Shown here: positions 35,841-44,397 of the stretch, piece after piece
How the letters are laid out: the number at the start of each line of letters is the position of its first letter
Numbering within the stretch: the first letter of the stretch is position 1
Source of the DNA: Jejuia sp040720935
Lineage (GTDB): Bacteria; Bacteroidota; Bacteroidia; Flavobacteriales; Flavobacteriaceae
Assembly: GCF_040720935.1 (NCBI RefSeq)
Contig: NZ_JBFDAE010000009.1
Span: 132,013-196,012 of the forward strand
Direction: 5' to 3'
Length of the DNA: 64,000 nt
Position numbers and translations under genes: made by a program
The notes under the pieces: generated by a model
Databases searched by the model: none
Seen by the model: the letters and a program-made list of their open reading frames with translations, nothing else
What the model was told of the DNA's origin: nothing

Positions 35841-37532
35841 TTAAACAATTTCCACAAACAACCCCTCGTCAGTCTTTTCAACCTTTGCTAAACTGTTTTT
35901 AGTCAATTCCTTAATAGACTTATCCCATTTTTTATTGGATAGACCCGATTGTCCTTTTAAAGCTGCCAATTCTAATTTTTCAGCTTTGGTCAATATTTCA
36001 AGAATAGCTTTGGCATCATCACTAATCGCTAAAGGTTTTTTCTCTGGTTTCATTTGAGGGAAGAACAATACTTCCTGTATAGATTGATTATTGGTTAAAA
36101 ACATGATTAACCGATCCATCCCAATGCCCATGCCTGATGTTGGTGGCATTCCGTATTCTAAAGCACGTAAAAAATCGTCATCAATAGTTGCCGTAGCTTC
36201 GTCGTCCCCTTTTTTAGCCAATTCTAATTGATGTTCAAAACGTTCGCGTTGATCGATAGGGTCATTTAATTCACTATAAGCATTTGCAATTTCTTTTCCG
36301 CAGACCATCAACTCAAAACGCTCGGTTAATTCTGGGTTCTCACGGTGTTCTTTACATAACGGACTCATCTCTTTCGGATAATCCGTAATAAATGTGGGTT
36401 GGATGTAATTACCCTCACATTTTTCACCAAAAATCTCATCAATTAATTTTCCTTTGCCCATGGTGGCATCAACTTCGATACCTAAATCTTTAGCAGCTTG
36501 TCTAATTTCATCTTCAGATTTATTTGTAATATCAAAACCTGTAAAATGCTTTATCGAATCTGCCATGGTTACTCGGGCGTATGGTGCTTTAAAATCTATC
36601 TTGTGTTTGCCGAAAGTGGCTGTTGTAGTGCCATTTACTGCCATAGCACAATGTTCCAATAATTGCTCACAGAAATCCATCATCCAATTGTAATCTTTAT
36701 AAGCCACATAAATTTCCATAGCTGTAAACTCAGGATTATGGGTTCTGTCCATCCCTTCGTTTCTAAAGTTTTTAGAAAACTCATAAACGCCATCAAAACC
36801 ACCAACAATTAAGCGTTTTAAGTACAATTCATTGGCAATTCGCATGTATAATGGCATATCCAAAGCATTGTGATGCGTTACAAACGGACGCGCAGCAGCA
36901 CCACCGGCAATAGGCTGTAACACAGGGGTTTCTACTTCAAAATAACCAGCGTCGTTAAAAAACTGGCGCATCGCATTGAACAACTTGGTACGTTTAACAA
37001 ATACGTTTTTAACTTTTGGGTTTACCACCAAATCTGCATAACGCTGTCTGTAACGTAATTCGGGGTCGTTAAACTCATCATAGATATTGCCGTCGGCATC
37101 GGTTTTTGGAAGCGGTAATGGCCTAAGTGCTTTACTTAACAATGTAAAATCTTTAACCATCACGGTTTTAGCACCTACTTTGGTCGTGAATAATTCGCCT
37201 TCAATACCCACAAAATCGCCGATATCCAAAAGCTTTTTGTAAACATCGTTGTATTTGCTTTTATCATCTCCCGTACAAATTTCATCTCTGTTAAAATAGA
37301 CCTGTATGCGTCCTTCGCTATCTTGAAGTTCAGCAAAACTAGCATTTCCTTGAATTCGGCGCGACATTAATCGACCAGCTATAACCACCTTTTTTTGCTC
37401 TTCAAAATTAGTTTTAATATCCTTTGAAGTTTGTTTTACAGGAAATAAATCTGCCGGATAAGGGTTTATGCCTAAGGCTCTTAATTTTGCGAGTTTTTCG
37501 CGTCTTACTAATTCTTGTTCTGAAAGCTGCAT
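35841..37532 (-). CDS. lysS: Lysyl-tRNA synthetase, class II
   Basis: A 563-residue enzyme charging tRNA-Lys. N-terminal OB-fold anticodon-binding domain (about 55-150, VVIAGRLMSRRIQGNASFAEL) and a class II catalytic domain with motif 2 FRNEGMDRTHNPEFTAMEIY and motif 3 GMGIGMDRLIMFLTNNQSIQ. The C-terminus carries an extra ~60-residue tail (LSDDAKAIL.. to EGLFVEIV) common in Bacteroidetes. A copy of the last 13 codons lies downstream at 34405. A structured leader with a terminator-like hairpin precedes it. Confidence 0.98.
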   Translation of the reverse strand: MQLSEQELVRREKLAKLRALGINPYPADLFPVKQTSKDIKTNFEEQKKVVIAGRLMSRRIQGNASFAELQDSEGRIQVYFNRDEICTGDDKSKYNDVYKKLLDIGDFVGIEGELFTTKVGAKTVMVKDFTLLSKALRPLPLPKTDADGNIYDEFNDPELRYRQRYADLVVNPKVKNVFVKRTKLFNAMRQFFNDAGYFEVETPVLQPIAGGAAARPFVTHHNALDMPLYMRIANELYLKRLIVGGFDGVYEFSKNFRNEGMDRTHNPEFTAMEIYVAYKDYNWMMDFCEQLLEHCAMAVNGTTTATFGKHKIDFKAPYARVTMADSIKHFTGFDITNKSEDEIRQAAKDLGIEVDATMGKGKLIDEIFGEKCEGNYIQPTFITDYPKEMSPLCKEHRENPELTERFELMVCGKEIANAYSELNDPIDQRERFEHQLELAKKGDDEATATIDDDFLRALEYGMPPTSGMGIGMDRLIMFLTNNQSIQEVLFFPQMKPEKKPLAISDDAKAILEILTKAEKLELAALKGQSGLSNKKWDKSIKELTKNSLAKVEKTDEGLFVEIV

Positions 37533-37639
37533 GCTAATGTCTATTTTTAATACCTTCCTTTTTTTTTAGGTAGGAAGCTGCAAAATTACATTATTTGAAA
37601 AAATTAGCAGGTAACTTTAATGTTGAATTTGTATAAAAA

Positions 37640-37798
37640 GAATTCTCCGTTATAGAATGTACGGAGAATTCGTTTACTTTCTAGTAATTGTTATCTCCTG
37701 CAATTTAACACAAGGGAAAGTAAATTATAGCGTTTAGTTCGTTTTTTGACTGACTTCAAATAAAAATGAAACACATACTATAATTTCAATTACTAGAA
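37640..37798 (-). ncRNA. Candidate structured leader or small RNA upstream of lysS
   Basis: On the minus strand: TTCTAGTAATTG (37798-37787), about 96 bases, its perfect complement CAATTACTAGAA (37690-37679), then a perfect 11-bp hairpin (GAATTCTCCGT, 10-base loop, ACGGAGAATTC; 37671-37640) followed by TTTTT. The hairpin ends 108 bases before the lysS start on the same strand, so it could attenuate lysS or end a small RNA. The rest of 37533-37983 holds only the repeat at 37827. Confidence 0.5.
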
Positions 37799-37826
37799 TT
37801 AAATGAGGTTTTTGTGGCTTTTAACA

Positions 37827-37910
37827 ACACACCCCTTAGTCCCCTCTTTTTAGAGTGGAAACTCATGCGTAACAGTTTCCCTCCTAATAAGGAGGGATTA
37901 AGGGAGGTGT
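37827..37910. repeat. Long imperfect inverted repeat (dispersed family)
   Basis: ACACACCCCTTAGTCCCCTC and GAGTGGAAACT face AGTTTCCCTCC and GGAGGGATTAAGGGAGGTGT around a short loop. A diverged partial copy lies at 27222-27289. Such CCCTTAATCCC...GGGAAACT elements are frequent between flavobacterial genes. Confidence 0.75.
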
Positions 37911-37983
37911 AAATGCTATTTATTCAAGCCTTATATTGAAAATTGAGTTATAAAATAGGGTTTTGAATATCTCTTTTTTTTGC

Positions 37984-38400
37984 TTAAAGAGGACCTTTTA
38001 AAACCTCGCCTTTTATTTTCAAAGTCTGACTTTTGTTACTGGCATTGGAGAATACAGTAATTCCTTTTGTAAATGCTCCAATTCTACTTGTAGCATATTT
38101 TATTTTGATTTCTCCAGAATCTCCTGGTAGAATTGCCGTTTTTGGATATTCTGGAACTGTACATCCGCATGTGGTTTTTACTTTCGAGATAACTACCGGA
38201 GCATCTCCAGTATTGGTAAACTTAAAAATACGTTCGCCATCTGCGTTTTGTACAATTTCGCCATAATCAATAACTTCCGTTTGAAATGTGAGTTTACCAA
38301 CCTTAGCGTCTTGTGCATAAATAGTGGTGCAAAACAATAAGCTGAATACTAAAGCTACTACTGATAAACTGTTTTTTTGTTTGATGATTTGATACTTCAT
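37984..38400 (-). CDS. DUF1573 domain protein
   Basis: A 138-residue exported protein. After a signal peptide (residues about 13-29, ending IYAQ) it consists of one DUF1573 immunoglobulin-like domain with the family pattern FKFTNTGDAPVVISKVKTTC-GCT and a C-terminal GxFTKGITVFSNA. The CGC pair is a family feature. Periplasmic or surface; function unknown. Upstream region of 110 bases separates it from the LuxR-type gene on the same strand. Confidence 0.93.
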   Translation of the reverse strand: MKYQIIKQKNSLSVVALVFSLLFCTTIYAQDAKVGKLTFQTEVIDYGEIVQNADGERIFKFTNTGDAPVVISKVKTTCGCTVPEYPKTAILPGDSGEIKIKYATSRIGAFTKGITVFSNASNKSQTLKIKGEVLKGPL

Positions 38401-38510
38401 AGTTGTAAATTTTAAATGATTAATACAGCTACAAACATCAGCATAAGATTGAAGAAAACGTGAAATACATGGGTTGAAATCGGTACTAGTCCCTAGGTTG
38501 AATTTTGTAA

Positions 38511-39569
38511 CTACTTGTTAAACAGGGATTTTAGTTCTTCTCTGGAATTCACTTCTAGTTTTTTGTAAACATTGTTTACATGGGTTTTTACGGTACTTAC
38601 ACTTACAAAAAGTGTTTCAGCAAGCTCTTTATTTGTTTTATCCTCTAAAATAAGCTCCAATACATTTTGCTCTTGCTTGGTTAATTGCGCTTTGGCATCA
38701 GCTTTTCGTTTAGCCTTTCTTTTTTTTGAATTTAGAACAAACCAAAGATTCAATAAGAATGAAATTGCTAATAATCCAACTAATACATACGTCCAATTAA
38801 AACCCGAAGTTTCAGCGGAAGAAGCAACCATATATTTATCTGAAGCAATTTCTGATGCGTATTGTTTTGTGTAAGAAGCATTAGGATACTTCGTTTTCAA
38901 CCGCACTAACAAATCATCGTAATAGGTACTGTTTTGTAAATCTTCAATATAATAATTGTGAAACTGGCTGCTTCTTTCTGATAAAAACGCATAAATATAT
39001 AATTCTGCAAGTGGTTCATTTAGACTTTCCCCAAAATCTTGAAGCTTTTTAAACCATTTTTTATTGTTTAACTCCCTATTTGCTTTACTTCTGAATTCAG
39101 AATAGGCAAATTTCATGTCTTCTTTTAGTGAATCTATTTTTATAAACGCAGCAGTTTTTTGATTTGTAGAATTGATATCACAAAACATTTGTGCATCAAA
39201 AGACAGCGGGAAGCTAATAGTGTCGGTGTTTTTTGCAATAAATAGAATGTCTTTACTATCGAGACAATGCCCTTCAAAATGATTGCTTTCTTGATTTATA
39301 GAAGCACAATTATCAACATGGAGCTTATAAATTTTTTGTTCAGCTTCTAATTGGTTTCCTGTAAATTGAAAATAGCCTTCATCATCTGGAGAGGCTTTGG
39401 AGATAATTTGTTCATTATTGATGCTTTCAAGTGTGCGATAATCATCAATCACAGATAGATAAACATCACTCTGCCAACGTTCATTATCAATATAACCATT
39501 AAAATTATGTTGCGCATAAGCATAGCTTCCACAAAACATAACACTAAAAACGTAACCTAAATATCTCAC
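38511..39569 (-). CDS. Membrane-tethered LuxR-type transcriptional regulator
   Basis: A 352-residue one-component regulator with an unusual layout: signal peptide (ending YAYAQ, residue 20), an extracytoplasmic domain (about 21-255), one membrane helix (259-280), a basic linker (KKRKAKRKADAK) and a cytoplasmic LuxR/GerE helix-turn-helix (295-350, LTKQEQNVLELILEDKTNKE and SVSTVKTHVNNVYKKL). The sensor part binds its signal outside and the DNA-binding part stays at the membrane or is released by proteolysis. Targets unknown. Confidence 0.88.
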   Translation of the reverse strand: MRYLGYVFSVMFCGSYAYAQHNFNGYIDNERWQSDVYLSVIDDYRTLESINNEQIISKASPDDEGYFQFTGNQLEAEQKIYKLHVDNCASINQESNHFEGHCLDSKDILFIAKNTDTISFPLSFDAQMFCDINSTNQKTAAFIKIDSLKEDMKFAYSEFRSKANRELNNKKWFKKLQDFGESLNEPLAELYIYAFLSERSSQFHNYYIEDLQNSTYYDDLLVRLKTKYPNASYTKQYASEIASDKYMVASSAETSGFNWTYVLVGLLAISFLLNLWFVLNSKKRKAKRKADAKAQLTKQEQNVLELILEDKTNKELAETLFVSVSTVKTHVNNVYKKLEVNSREELKSLFNK

Positions 39570-39677
39570 AGTACTAAACTACTATAATTTCTTTTAAAAA
39601 TAAATTTGATGAGGTAGTTATTAAAATGTAACAAATAAGTTTTTGAAACGTCAAACAAGTAAATTAAATACAAAATT

Positions 39678-39836
39678 ATGAGTATTTGGAGAGTTTTACT
39701 TTCTATTATTTGTCCGCCCCTTGCCGTCATCGATAAAGGCTGTGGCTCTATAATCATCGTTTTTCTACTATGGCTTTGTGGCTGGGTTCCGGGTGTTATT
39801 GCTGCTTTGGTTATACTTAATAATCCGAGGGGCTAG
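39678..39836 (+). CDS. YqaE/Pmp3 family membrane protein
   Basis: A 52-residue ORF: MSIWRVLLSIICPPLAVIDK, then GCGSIIIVFLLWLCGWVPGV, then IAALVILNNPRG. Two membrane helices with the conserved CPPLAV and GWxPGxxxA motifs identify the YqaE/Pmp3 (UPF0057) proteolipids, linked to salt and membrane stress. Short, but the pattern is complete. Confidence 0.93.
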   Translation: MSIWRVLLSIICPPLAVIDKGCGSIIIVFLLWLCGWVPGVIAALVILNNPRG

Positions 39837-39837
39837 T

Positions 39838-39906
39838 TTTCAGTTTTCAGTAATTCAGTATTCAGTAAACAGTCGCAGTCTCAGTAAACAGTCTCAGTAA
39901 ACAGTT
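39838..39906. repeat. CAGT-rich degenerate tandem repeat
   Basis: From 39839 the sequence repeats CAGT-centred words (CAGTTTTCAGTAATTCAGTA, then three spaced copies of CAGTAAACAGT). Low-complexity DNA between yqaE and lipB; the stretch 39837-40130 holds no gene. Confidence 0.75.
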
Positions 39907-40000
39907 GCGGAAATTTGTTTACATTGATAGATTTATAATTTTGTTGAAATTGGAGGAGTAGTTTACAGTTAAAAGTATTCAAAACTTTGTGCCTCTATGC

Positions 40001-40107
40001 GACTATTTTAAGTACTACTATTTCTTCAATTAGCATTTATAAATTTATAGACAAGCAATTTCATTTTCAGCTATAATTCTTTGCGTCTCTGCGACTTTGC
40101 GAGAAAA
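40001..40107 (-). repeat. Solo GxxExxY-associated repeat upstream of lipB
   Basis: Reversed, it starts CTCGCAAAGTCGCAGAGACG (three 8-base iterons), then AATTATAGCTGAAAATGAAA and TTGCTTG, then a TATAAAT segment, AATTGAA and AGTACTTAAAATAGTC. This is the order found at 4756-4860 next to the GxxExxY gene, but with no such gene here. It ends 24 bases before lipB and so must lie within or next to its promoter. Confidence 0.85.
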
Positions 40108-40130
40108 AAAAATACCGTAATTTTACCCCT

Positions 40131-40838
40131 ATGAATAAGAACATCGAGCTGCAAGATTTAGGATTTAAAGACTACAAAGCTACTTGGGATTACCAAGAAG
40201 CATTATTCAAAGCTATTGTTGCTACCAAAATCAAGAATAGGAGAGAAGAAGCGCATCTTGAAACCAAAAATTATTTTTTGTTTGTGGAACATCCACATGT
40301 TTATACGTTAGGCAAAAGTGGCGATGTCTCTAACTTACTGTTGAATGAAGCACAGCTTAAAGCAAAGGGCGCGACATTTTACAAAATAAATAGAGGTGGA
40401 GATATTACCTATCATGGCCCAGGACAAATTGTAGGTTATCCTATTTTAGATTTGGATAATTTTTTTACCGATATACATAAATATCTACGATTTTTAGAGG
40501 AAATGATAATTCTTACCCTTGCGGAATACGGTTTAAAAGCCGAAAGAAGCCCAGGAGAAACAGGAGTTTGGCTGGATGTAGGAACGCCATTTGCTCGAAA
40601 AATTTGCGCTATGGGCGTTCGTGCTAGCCGATGGGTTACGATGCACGGTTTTGCATTGAATGTAAATGCAGATTTAGGTTATTTTGATCATATTATTCCA
40701 TGTGGAATTCGTGGAAAGGCAGTCACATCTTTAAATGTTGAATTAGGTTTGGAAAAAGTTGATGAAGCTGAAGTTAAAGAAAAGTTGTTGAAACATTTTT
40801 CGGAACTTTTTGAGGCTAAGTTTTTTGGAGATGGTTGA
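40131..40838 (+). CDS. lipB: Octanoyltransferase
   Basis: A 235-residue enzyme that transfers octanoyl groups from acyl carrier protein to lipoate-dependent proteins. Family motifs: EHPHVYTLGKSG, RGGDITYHGPGQIVGYPILD, KICAMGVRASRWVTMHGFAL with the catalytic Lys, and IPCGIRGKAVTSL with the acyl-carrying Cys. Full-length. Its upstream region contains a GxxExxY-type repeat ending 24 bases before the ATG. Confidence 0.97.
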   Translation: MNKNIELQDLGFKDYKATWDYQEALFKAIVATKIKNRREEAHLETKNYFLFVEHPHVYTLGKSGDVSNLLLNEAQLKAKGATFYKINRGGDITYHGPGQIVGYPILDLDNFFTDIHKYLRFLEEMIILTLAEYGLKAERSPGETGVWLDVGTPFARKICAMGVRASRWVTMHGFALNVNADLGYFDHIIPCGIRGKAVTSLNVELGLEKVDEAEVKEKLLKHFSELFEAKFFGDG

Positions 40839-40922
40839 GGGATAAAAAAACTCGTTTTAAAGTTCTTATAAAAGCTTTATTATTTTTACAAAAATTTGTT
40901 TTTTAAATTAACATCAATAATT

Positions 40923-41519
40923 ATGAAGTTCTATAACAAAATTAAGTGGATACTTGGTATTTTAATAGTTTTTGTCTTAATCATTACTACAAACTTAGTG
41001 GATAAAAACAATTTCACTAGAGTAAGAGATGCTGTGGTAACTATTTATGAGGACAGATTAATAGCCAAAGATTTAATATTTGAAATGTTAAAAGCGGTTC
41101 ATGAAAAAGAAGTTGCGGTGGCCTTATCAGATTCATTGTTTTTTTTACAAGAAAACGACAAGATCAACAATGATGTCCAAAGTCTGATATCTAGATATGA
41201 GCAAACAAAACTTACGAGTGAGGAAAGCAGCGTTTTTGAAGATTTAAAAGACAACTTTCAATCTTTAAAAATTGCTGAAGGCAGTTACATTGCGTCTTAT
41301 CCAAAGGATGAAAATAACCTGGTTGAACAAATTTCCGAAGTTAAGGAAAACCTTTCTGAATTGTCTAAAATTCAGTTGAATGAAGGCAGAAGACAGATGT
41401 CAATCAGTAAAAAAGCCTTAGAAACTGTAGAGTTGTTTACGCATATAGAAATCTATCTTCTTATTTTTCTTGCGATCATCATTCAAATAATTATTATGTA
41501 TAACCCCAAGAAAAAGTAA
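40923..41519 (+). CDS. Four-helix-bundle membrane protein (4HB_MCP-like)
   Basis: A 198-residue protein with two membrane helices (about 7-25 and 176-193) and a helical extracytoplasmic bundle between them (VRDAVVTIYEDRLIAKDLIF, EQTKLTSEESSVFEDL). This is the layout of the MCP four-helix-bundle sensor domain without a signalling part. ATG 40923 is preferred to 40896 because it starts MKFYNKIKWILG at the membrane helix. It is followed by another small membrane protein after 22 bases. Confidence 0.8.
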   Translation: MKFYNKIKWILGILIVFVLIITTNLVDKNNFTRVRDAVVTIYEDRLIAKDLIFEMLKAVHEKEVAVALSDSLFFLQENDKINNDVQSLISRYEQTKLTSEESSVFEDLKDNFQSLKIAEGSYIASYPKDENNLVEQISEVKENLSELSKIQLNEGRRQMSISKKALETVELFTHIEIYLLIFLAIIIQIIIMYNPKKK

Positions 41520-41541
41520 AATAACAGCGTGATTTTGAGAT

Positions 41542-42048
41542 ATGAAAATAAAACAAGGTTTAAAAATAGTGCTTTTAATTTGTAGCGTAAGTGTTGTAGG
41601 GCTTTTAATGGCGGCACTTTATTCTTTGGTAATAATTGAAGATCAAAAATTTGAATATAGTATGCTTATGGTTTATGCTGTTGTGCTTTCAGGAATATTG
41701 AGTATTATCTACCATATCAAAACTTTAAAATATTATAGGACGACATCTACTTTTGAAGCATTTAGCGGTTCATTGTTTTGGATAGGAAATATAGTGTTTT
41801 CAATAGTATTGTTCTGTTTTTCTCTATACATGCTTTACTCTTTTTACCTCATAATCGATACTTTAAGAGATCCAGTAAATTTAGATTATTTGCTTCCATT
41901 CGGCATTTGTGCCTTTACTTTATTATTAGGAGTGTTTTTAGCTTTGGAAGAAAGTGCGCTTTATAAGTACATTCAGAATTATAAAGAACAACAATTTGTG
42001 GATTCAATTGATGATATAAAGGGGCATCAAAAAGGTGATTTTGAGTGA
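41542..42048 (+). CDS. Four-helix membrane protein of unknown function
   Basis: A 168-residue protein with four predicted membrane helices (about 8-29, 39-57, 78-103, 115-137) and a short acidic C-terminal tail (DSIDDIKGHQKGDFE). No family recognised. It follows the four-helix-bundle protein after 22 bases and may work with it. Convergent with ppk2, 17 bases apart. Confidence 0.75.
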   Translation: MKIKQGLKIVLLICSVSVVGLLMAALYSLVIIEDQKFEYSMLMVYAVVLSGILSIIYHIKTLKYYRTTSTFEAFSGSLFWIGNIVFSIVLFCFSLYMLYSFYLIIDTLRDPVNLDYLLPFGICAFTLLLGVFLALEESALYKYIQNYKEQQFVDSIDDIKGHQKGDFE

Positions 42049-42065
42049 AATTTAATAAAATTTCC

Positions 42066-42848
42066 CTAATACTTCTCAGGCACAAAAGTCTGATAATTCA
42101 TAGGTGGGCGCACATAGGCTTTATAATCTGGTAACTCAGGAAGCTCCACAGATTTTATGTCCATTTTCTCGTGTGGAATCATACTTAAAACATGGCTAAT
42201 ACAGTTTAAACGTGCTTTCTTTTTATTATCTGAATTCACTACGTACCATGGCACTTGTTTGGTATCGGTATGTGCAAACATCGTGTCTTTCGCCTTAGAA
42301 TATTCAAGCCATCTGGAACGGGACTCTAAATCCATCGGGCTAAATTTCCATCGTTTTAATGGGTTTTTAATACGGTTTTTAAAACGTTTTTCCTGTTCTT
42401 CGTCACTTACCGAAAACCAATATTTTAAAACTACAATTCCAGAGCGTACCAACATTCGCTCGAATTCAGGACAGGATCTTAAAAATTCTCGGTGTTCTTC
42501 CTCAGTACAAAAGCCCATTACTTTTTCCACGCCAGCTCTATTGTACCAACTTCTGTCAAATAACACAATATGTCCAGCAGATGGTAAATGTTCTACATAC
42601 CGCTGAAAGTACCATTGTGTTTTTTCTTTTTCGGTAGGCACGCCCAATGCTACAACTTTACAAACACGTGGATTTAAAGGTTCGGTAAAACGCTTTATGG
42701 TGCCCCCTTTTCCAGAAGCATCCCTTCCTTCAAAAACAATGACCACTTTTAATCCTTGTTTTTTAACCCATTCTTGAAGGTGTACTAAATCTGTATGTAA
42801 TTCCTTTAATGCACTTTCGTAGTCTGAAACCGATATGTTTTTGCTCAT
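42066..42848 (-). CDS. ppk2: Polyphosphate kinase 2
   Basis: A 260-residue PPK2-family enzyme using polyphosphate to phosphorylate nucleotides (or the reverse). Walker A GRDASGKGGT (41-50), Walker B-like FDRSWYNR (97-104), and the lid region KRFKNRIKNPLKRWKFSP. One-domain form. Class (ADP/GDP- or AMP-specific) cannot be set by eye with certainty. It acts in the cytoplasm in energy storage or stress. Confidence 0.96.
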   Translation of the reverse strand: MSKNISVSDYESALKELHTDLVHLQEWVKKQGLKVVIVFEGRDASGKGGTIKRFTEPLNPRVCKVVALGVPTEKEKTQWYFQRYVEHLPSAGHIVLFDRSWYNRAGVEKVMGFCTEEEHREFLRSCPEFERMLVRSGIVVLKYWFSVSDEEQEKRFKNRIKNPLKRWKFSPMDLESRSRWLEYSKAKDTMFAHTDTKQVPWYVVNSDNKKKARLNCISHVLSMIPHEKMDIKSVELPELPDYKAYVRPPMNYQTFVPEKY

Positions 42849-43034
42849 TTTTAATCAATTTTTGCTACTCAAATGTATAAAATAAATATATTTATTTAGG
42901 ATTGGTTTTTAAGAAAACTGATTTCAGCTAAGTTTTTGATTAAAATGACTAGAATATAACTTGACATTGACACTTTTTACCAAAGAGATGTTAAAAAAGA
43001 GTTATTTTTATAAATCAACGTAACTGCTTTTACT

Positions 43035-44297
43035 ATGAAAAAGATATTTACTCTATTATTCTGTTGTTCAATTTTTGTATGTTCTTCACAAGAATGGAGC
43101 GCAATACCGGTACCTGCAGATCCTGGAATAGGAAAAGAATGGGATTTACAGGATAACGTGTCAGATGATTTTAGCTATGTAGCACCCGCAGCTAACAAAG
43201 GCGCTACTTTTGAGTCCAAATGGATTGAATTTTATCATGAAAATTGGCAAGGTCCAGGACTTACTGATTGGGAAGAAGATCATTCTTTTGTTGACGGGGA
43301 TGAATTAAAACTTATAGCTTCAAGAAAATTACCAAATAAAGTATATGCAGGTGTTATAAGTTCTAATGAAACTGTGGTATATCCAGCTTATATAGAAATT
43401 AGTGCAAAAATCATGAACTCCGTTTTGGCTAATGGTGGCTGGATGTTAAGTCCAGATAATACCCAAGAAATTGATTTTATGGAAGCTTATGGAGCTGTAA
43501 CTTCTGGAAGTGCAGGAGGCTCGCCAGGAAATCATAATTTTTATGCAAAACGTATGCATCAGAGCCACCACGTTTTTATTAGACCTCCTAATTTCCAAGA
43601 TTGGCAACCTAGTGAGTATAATAGTTTTGGAAGTAACCCCGTTGATTCTAATCAACCCACTTGGATACTGAGAGATGATGGTGCTGGTTATATCAATTGG
43701 AAAGACGATTATCATCGCTATGGCGTGTATTGGAAAGACCCAACGCATTTATATTATTACATAGATGGAGTAATGGTGACGTATCGAGAAGGCATGGAAG
43801 AAATTGATCCTTTATATTACACAAATTCTGGGACTCAAGGAGATACAAGTAATGATACAAGAACTGGATTAAGTAAGCCGATGGATATAATTTTTAGTGT
43901 TGAAGATCAAGACTGGAGATCAAATCCAGGTTCAGGGCAACAGTCTGATACATTTACACCAACAGACGCCGAATTAGCAAATACAGCAAATCATACATTT
44001 AGTGTAGATTGGATAAGAGTTTATAAACCTGTAGATGTGGCATCAGTTGATGACTGGTTTACAAGCAATCTTAAGGTATCTCCAAATCCATTTCAGGATG
44101 CTATTCAAATTAAGGCAGATGTGGTATTAAACAAGGTTGAAGTATATAGTATTGACGGTACTAGAATAGTTGCTAAAGAAGGTATTAATCAATTGGCGCA
44201 TACTATTTCTACAAAACAACTTGCTGCAGGCTTATATATTATAAAAATTGAAAGTGCTGAAGGTTTACAGGCTTATAAAAAGGTTGTTAAGGAGTAA
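43035..44297 (+). CDS. GH16 beta-agarase with T9SS sorting domain
   Basis: A 420-residue secreted enzyme. Signal peptide to about residue 18; GH16 domain (about 20-330) with the catalytic motif EIDFMEAYG (E145, D147, E150). The sequence strongly resembles the agarases AgaA/AgaB of Zobellia: EWSAIPVPADPGIGKEWDLQ, YPAYIEISAKIMNSVLANGG, AKRMHQSHHVFIRPP, HRYGVYWKDPTHLYYYIDGV, VDWIRVYKPV. The C-terminal 75 residues (NLKVSPNPFQDAIQIKAD to YKKVVKE) are a type A T9SS sorting domain. Expected to cut agarose or a similar galactan outside the cell. Confidence 0.93.
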   Translation: MKKIFTLLFCCSIFVCSSQEWSAIPVPADPGIGKEWDLQDNVSDDFSYVAPAANKGATFESKWIEFYHENWQGPGLTDWEEDHSFVDGDELKLIASRKLPNKVYAGVISSNETVVYPAYIEISAKIMNSVLANGGWMLSPDNTQEIDFMEAYGAVTSGSAGGSPGNHNFYAKRMHQSHHVFIRPPNFQDWQPSEYNSFGSNPVDSNQPTWILRDDGAGYINWKDDYHRYGVYWKDPTHLYYYIDGVMVTYREGMEEIDPLYYTNSGTQGDTSNDTRTGLSKPMDIIFSVEDQDWRSNPGSGQQSDTFTPTDAELANTANHTFSVDWIRVYKPVDVASVDDWFTSNLKVSPNPFQDAIQIKADVVLNKVEVYSIDGTRIVAKEGINQLAHTISTKQLAAGLYIIKIESAEGLQAYKKVVKE

Positions 44298-44327
44298 GTG
44301 TTTAGTTTTTAGAAATTTATATGCTTA

Positions 44328-44372
44328 AAAAGCAAAAATAGTTTGGACATTAACCAAACTATTTTTGCTTTT
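44328..44372. terminator. Strong bidirectional terminator after the agarase gene
   Basis: A perfect 19-bp stem: AAAAGCAAAAATAGTTTGG with CCAAACTATTTTTGCTTTT around a 7-base loop. Confidence 0.92.
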
Positions 44373-44397
44373 ATACATCTTTCTTAAATGCAGCTTT

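Noticed and set aside
37640..37798. T-box riboswitch upstream of lysS
   Set aside because: No specifier loop or T-box sequence is visible, and T-boxes are not typical of Bacteroidetes; reported only as an unassigned structured leader.
39566..39757. 63-residue minus-strand frame
   Set aside because: Antisense to the convincing YqaE gene and without a recognisable pattern.
39838..39906. CRISPR-like short repeats (CAGTAAACAGT)
   Set aside because: Units are only about 10 bases, degenerate and without uniform spacers; no cas genes are present.
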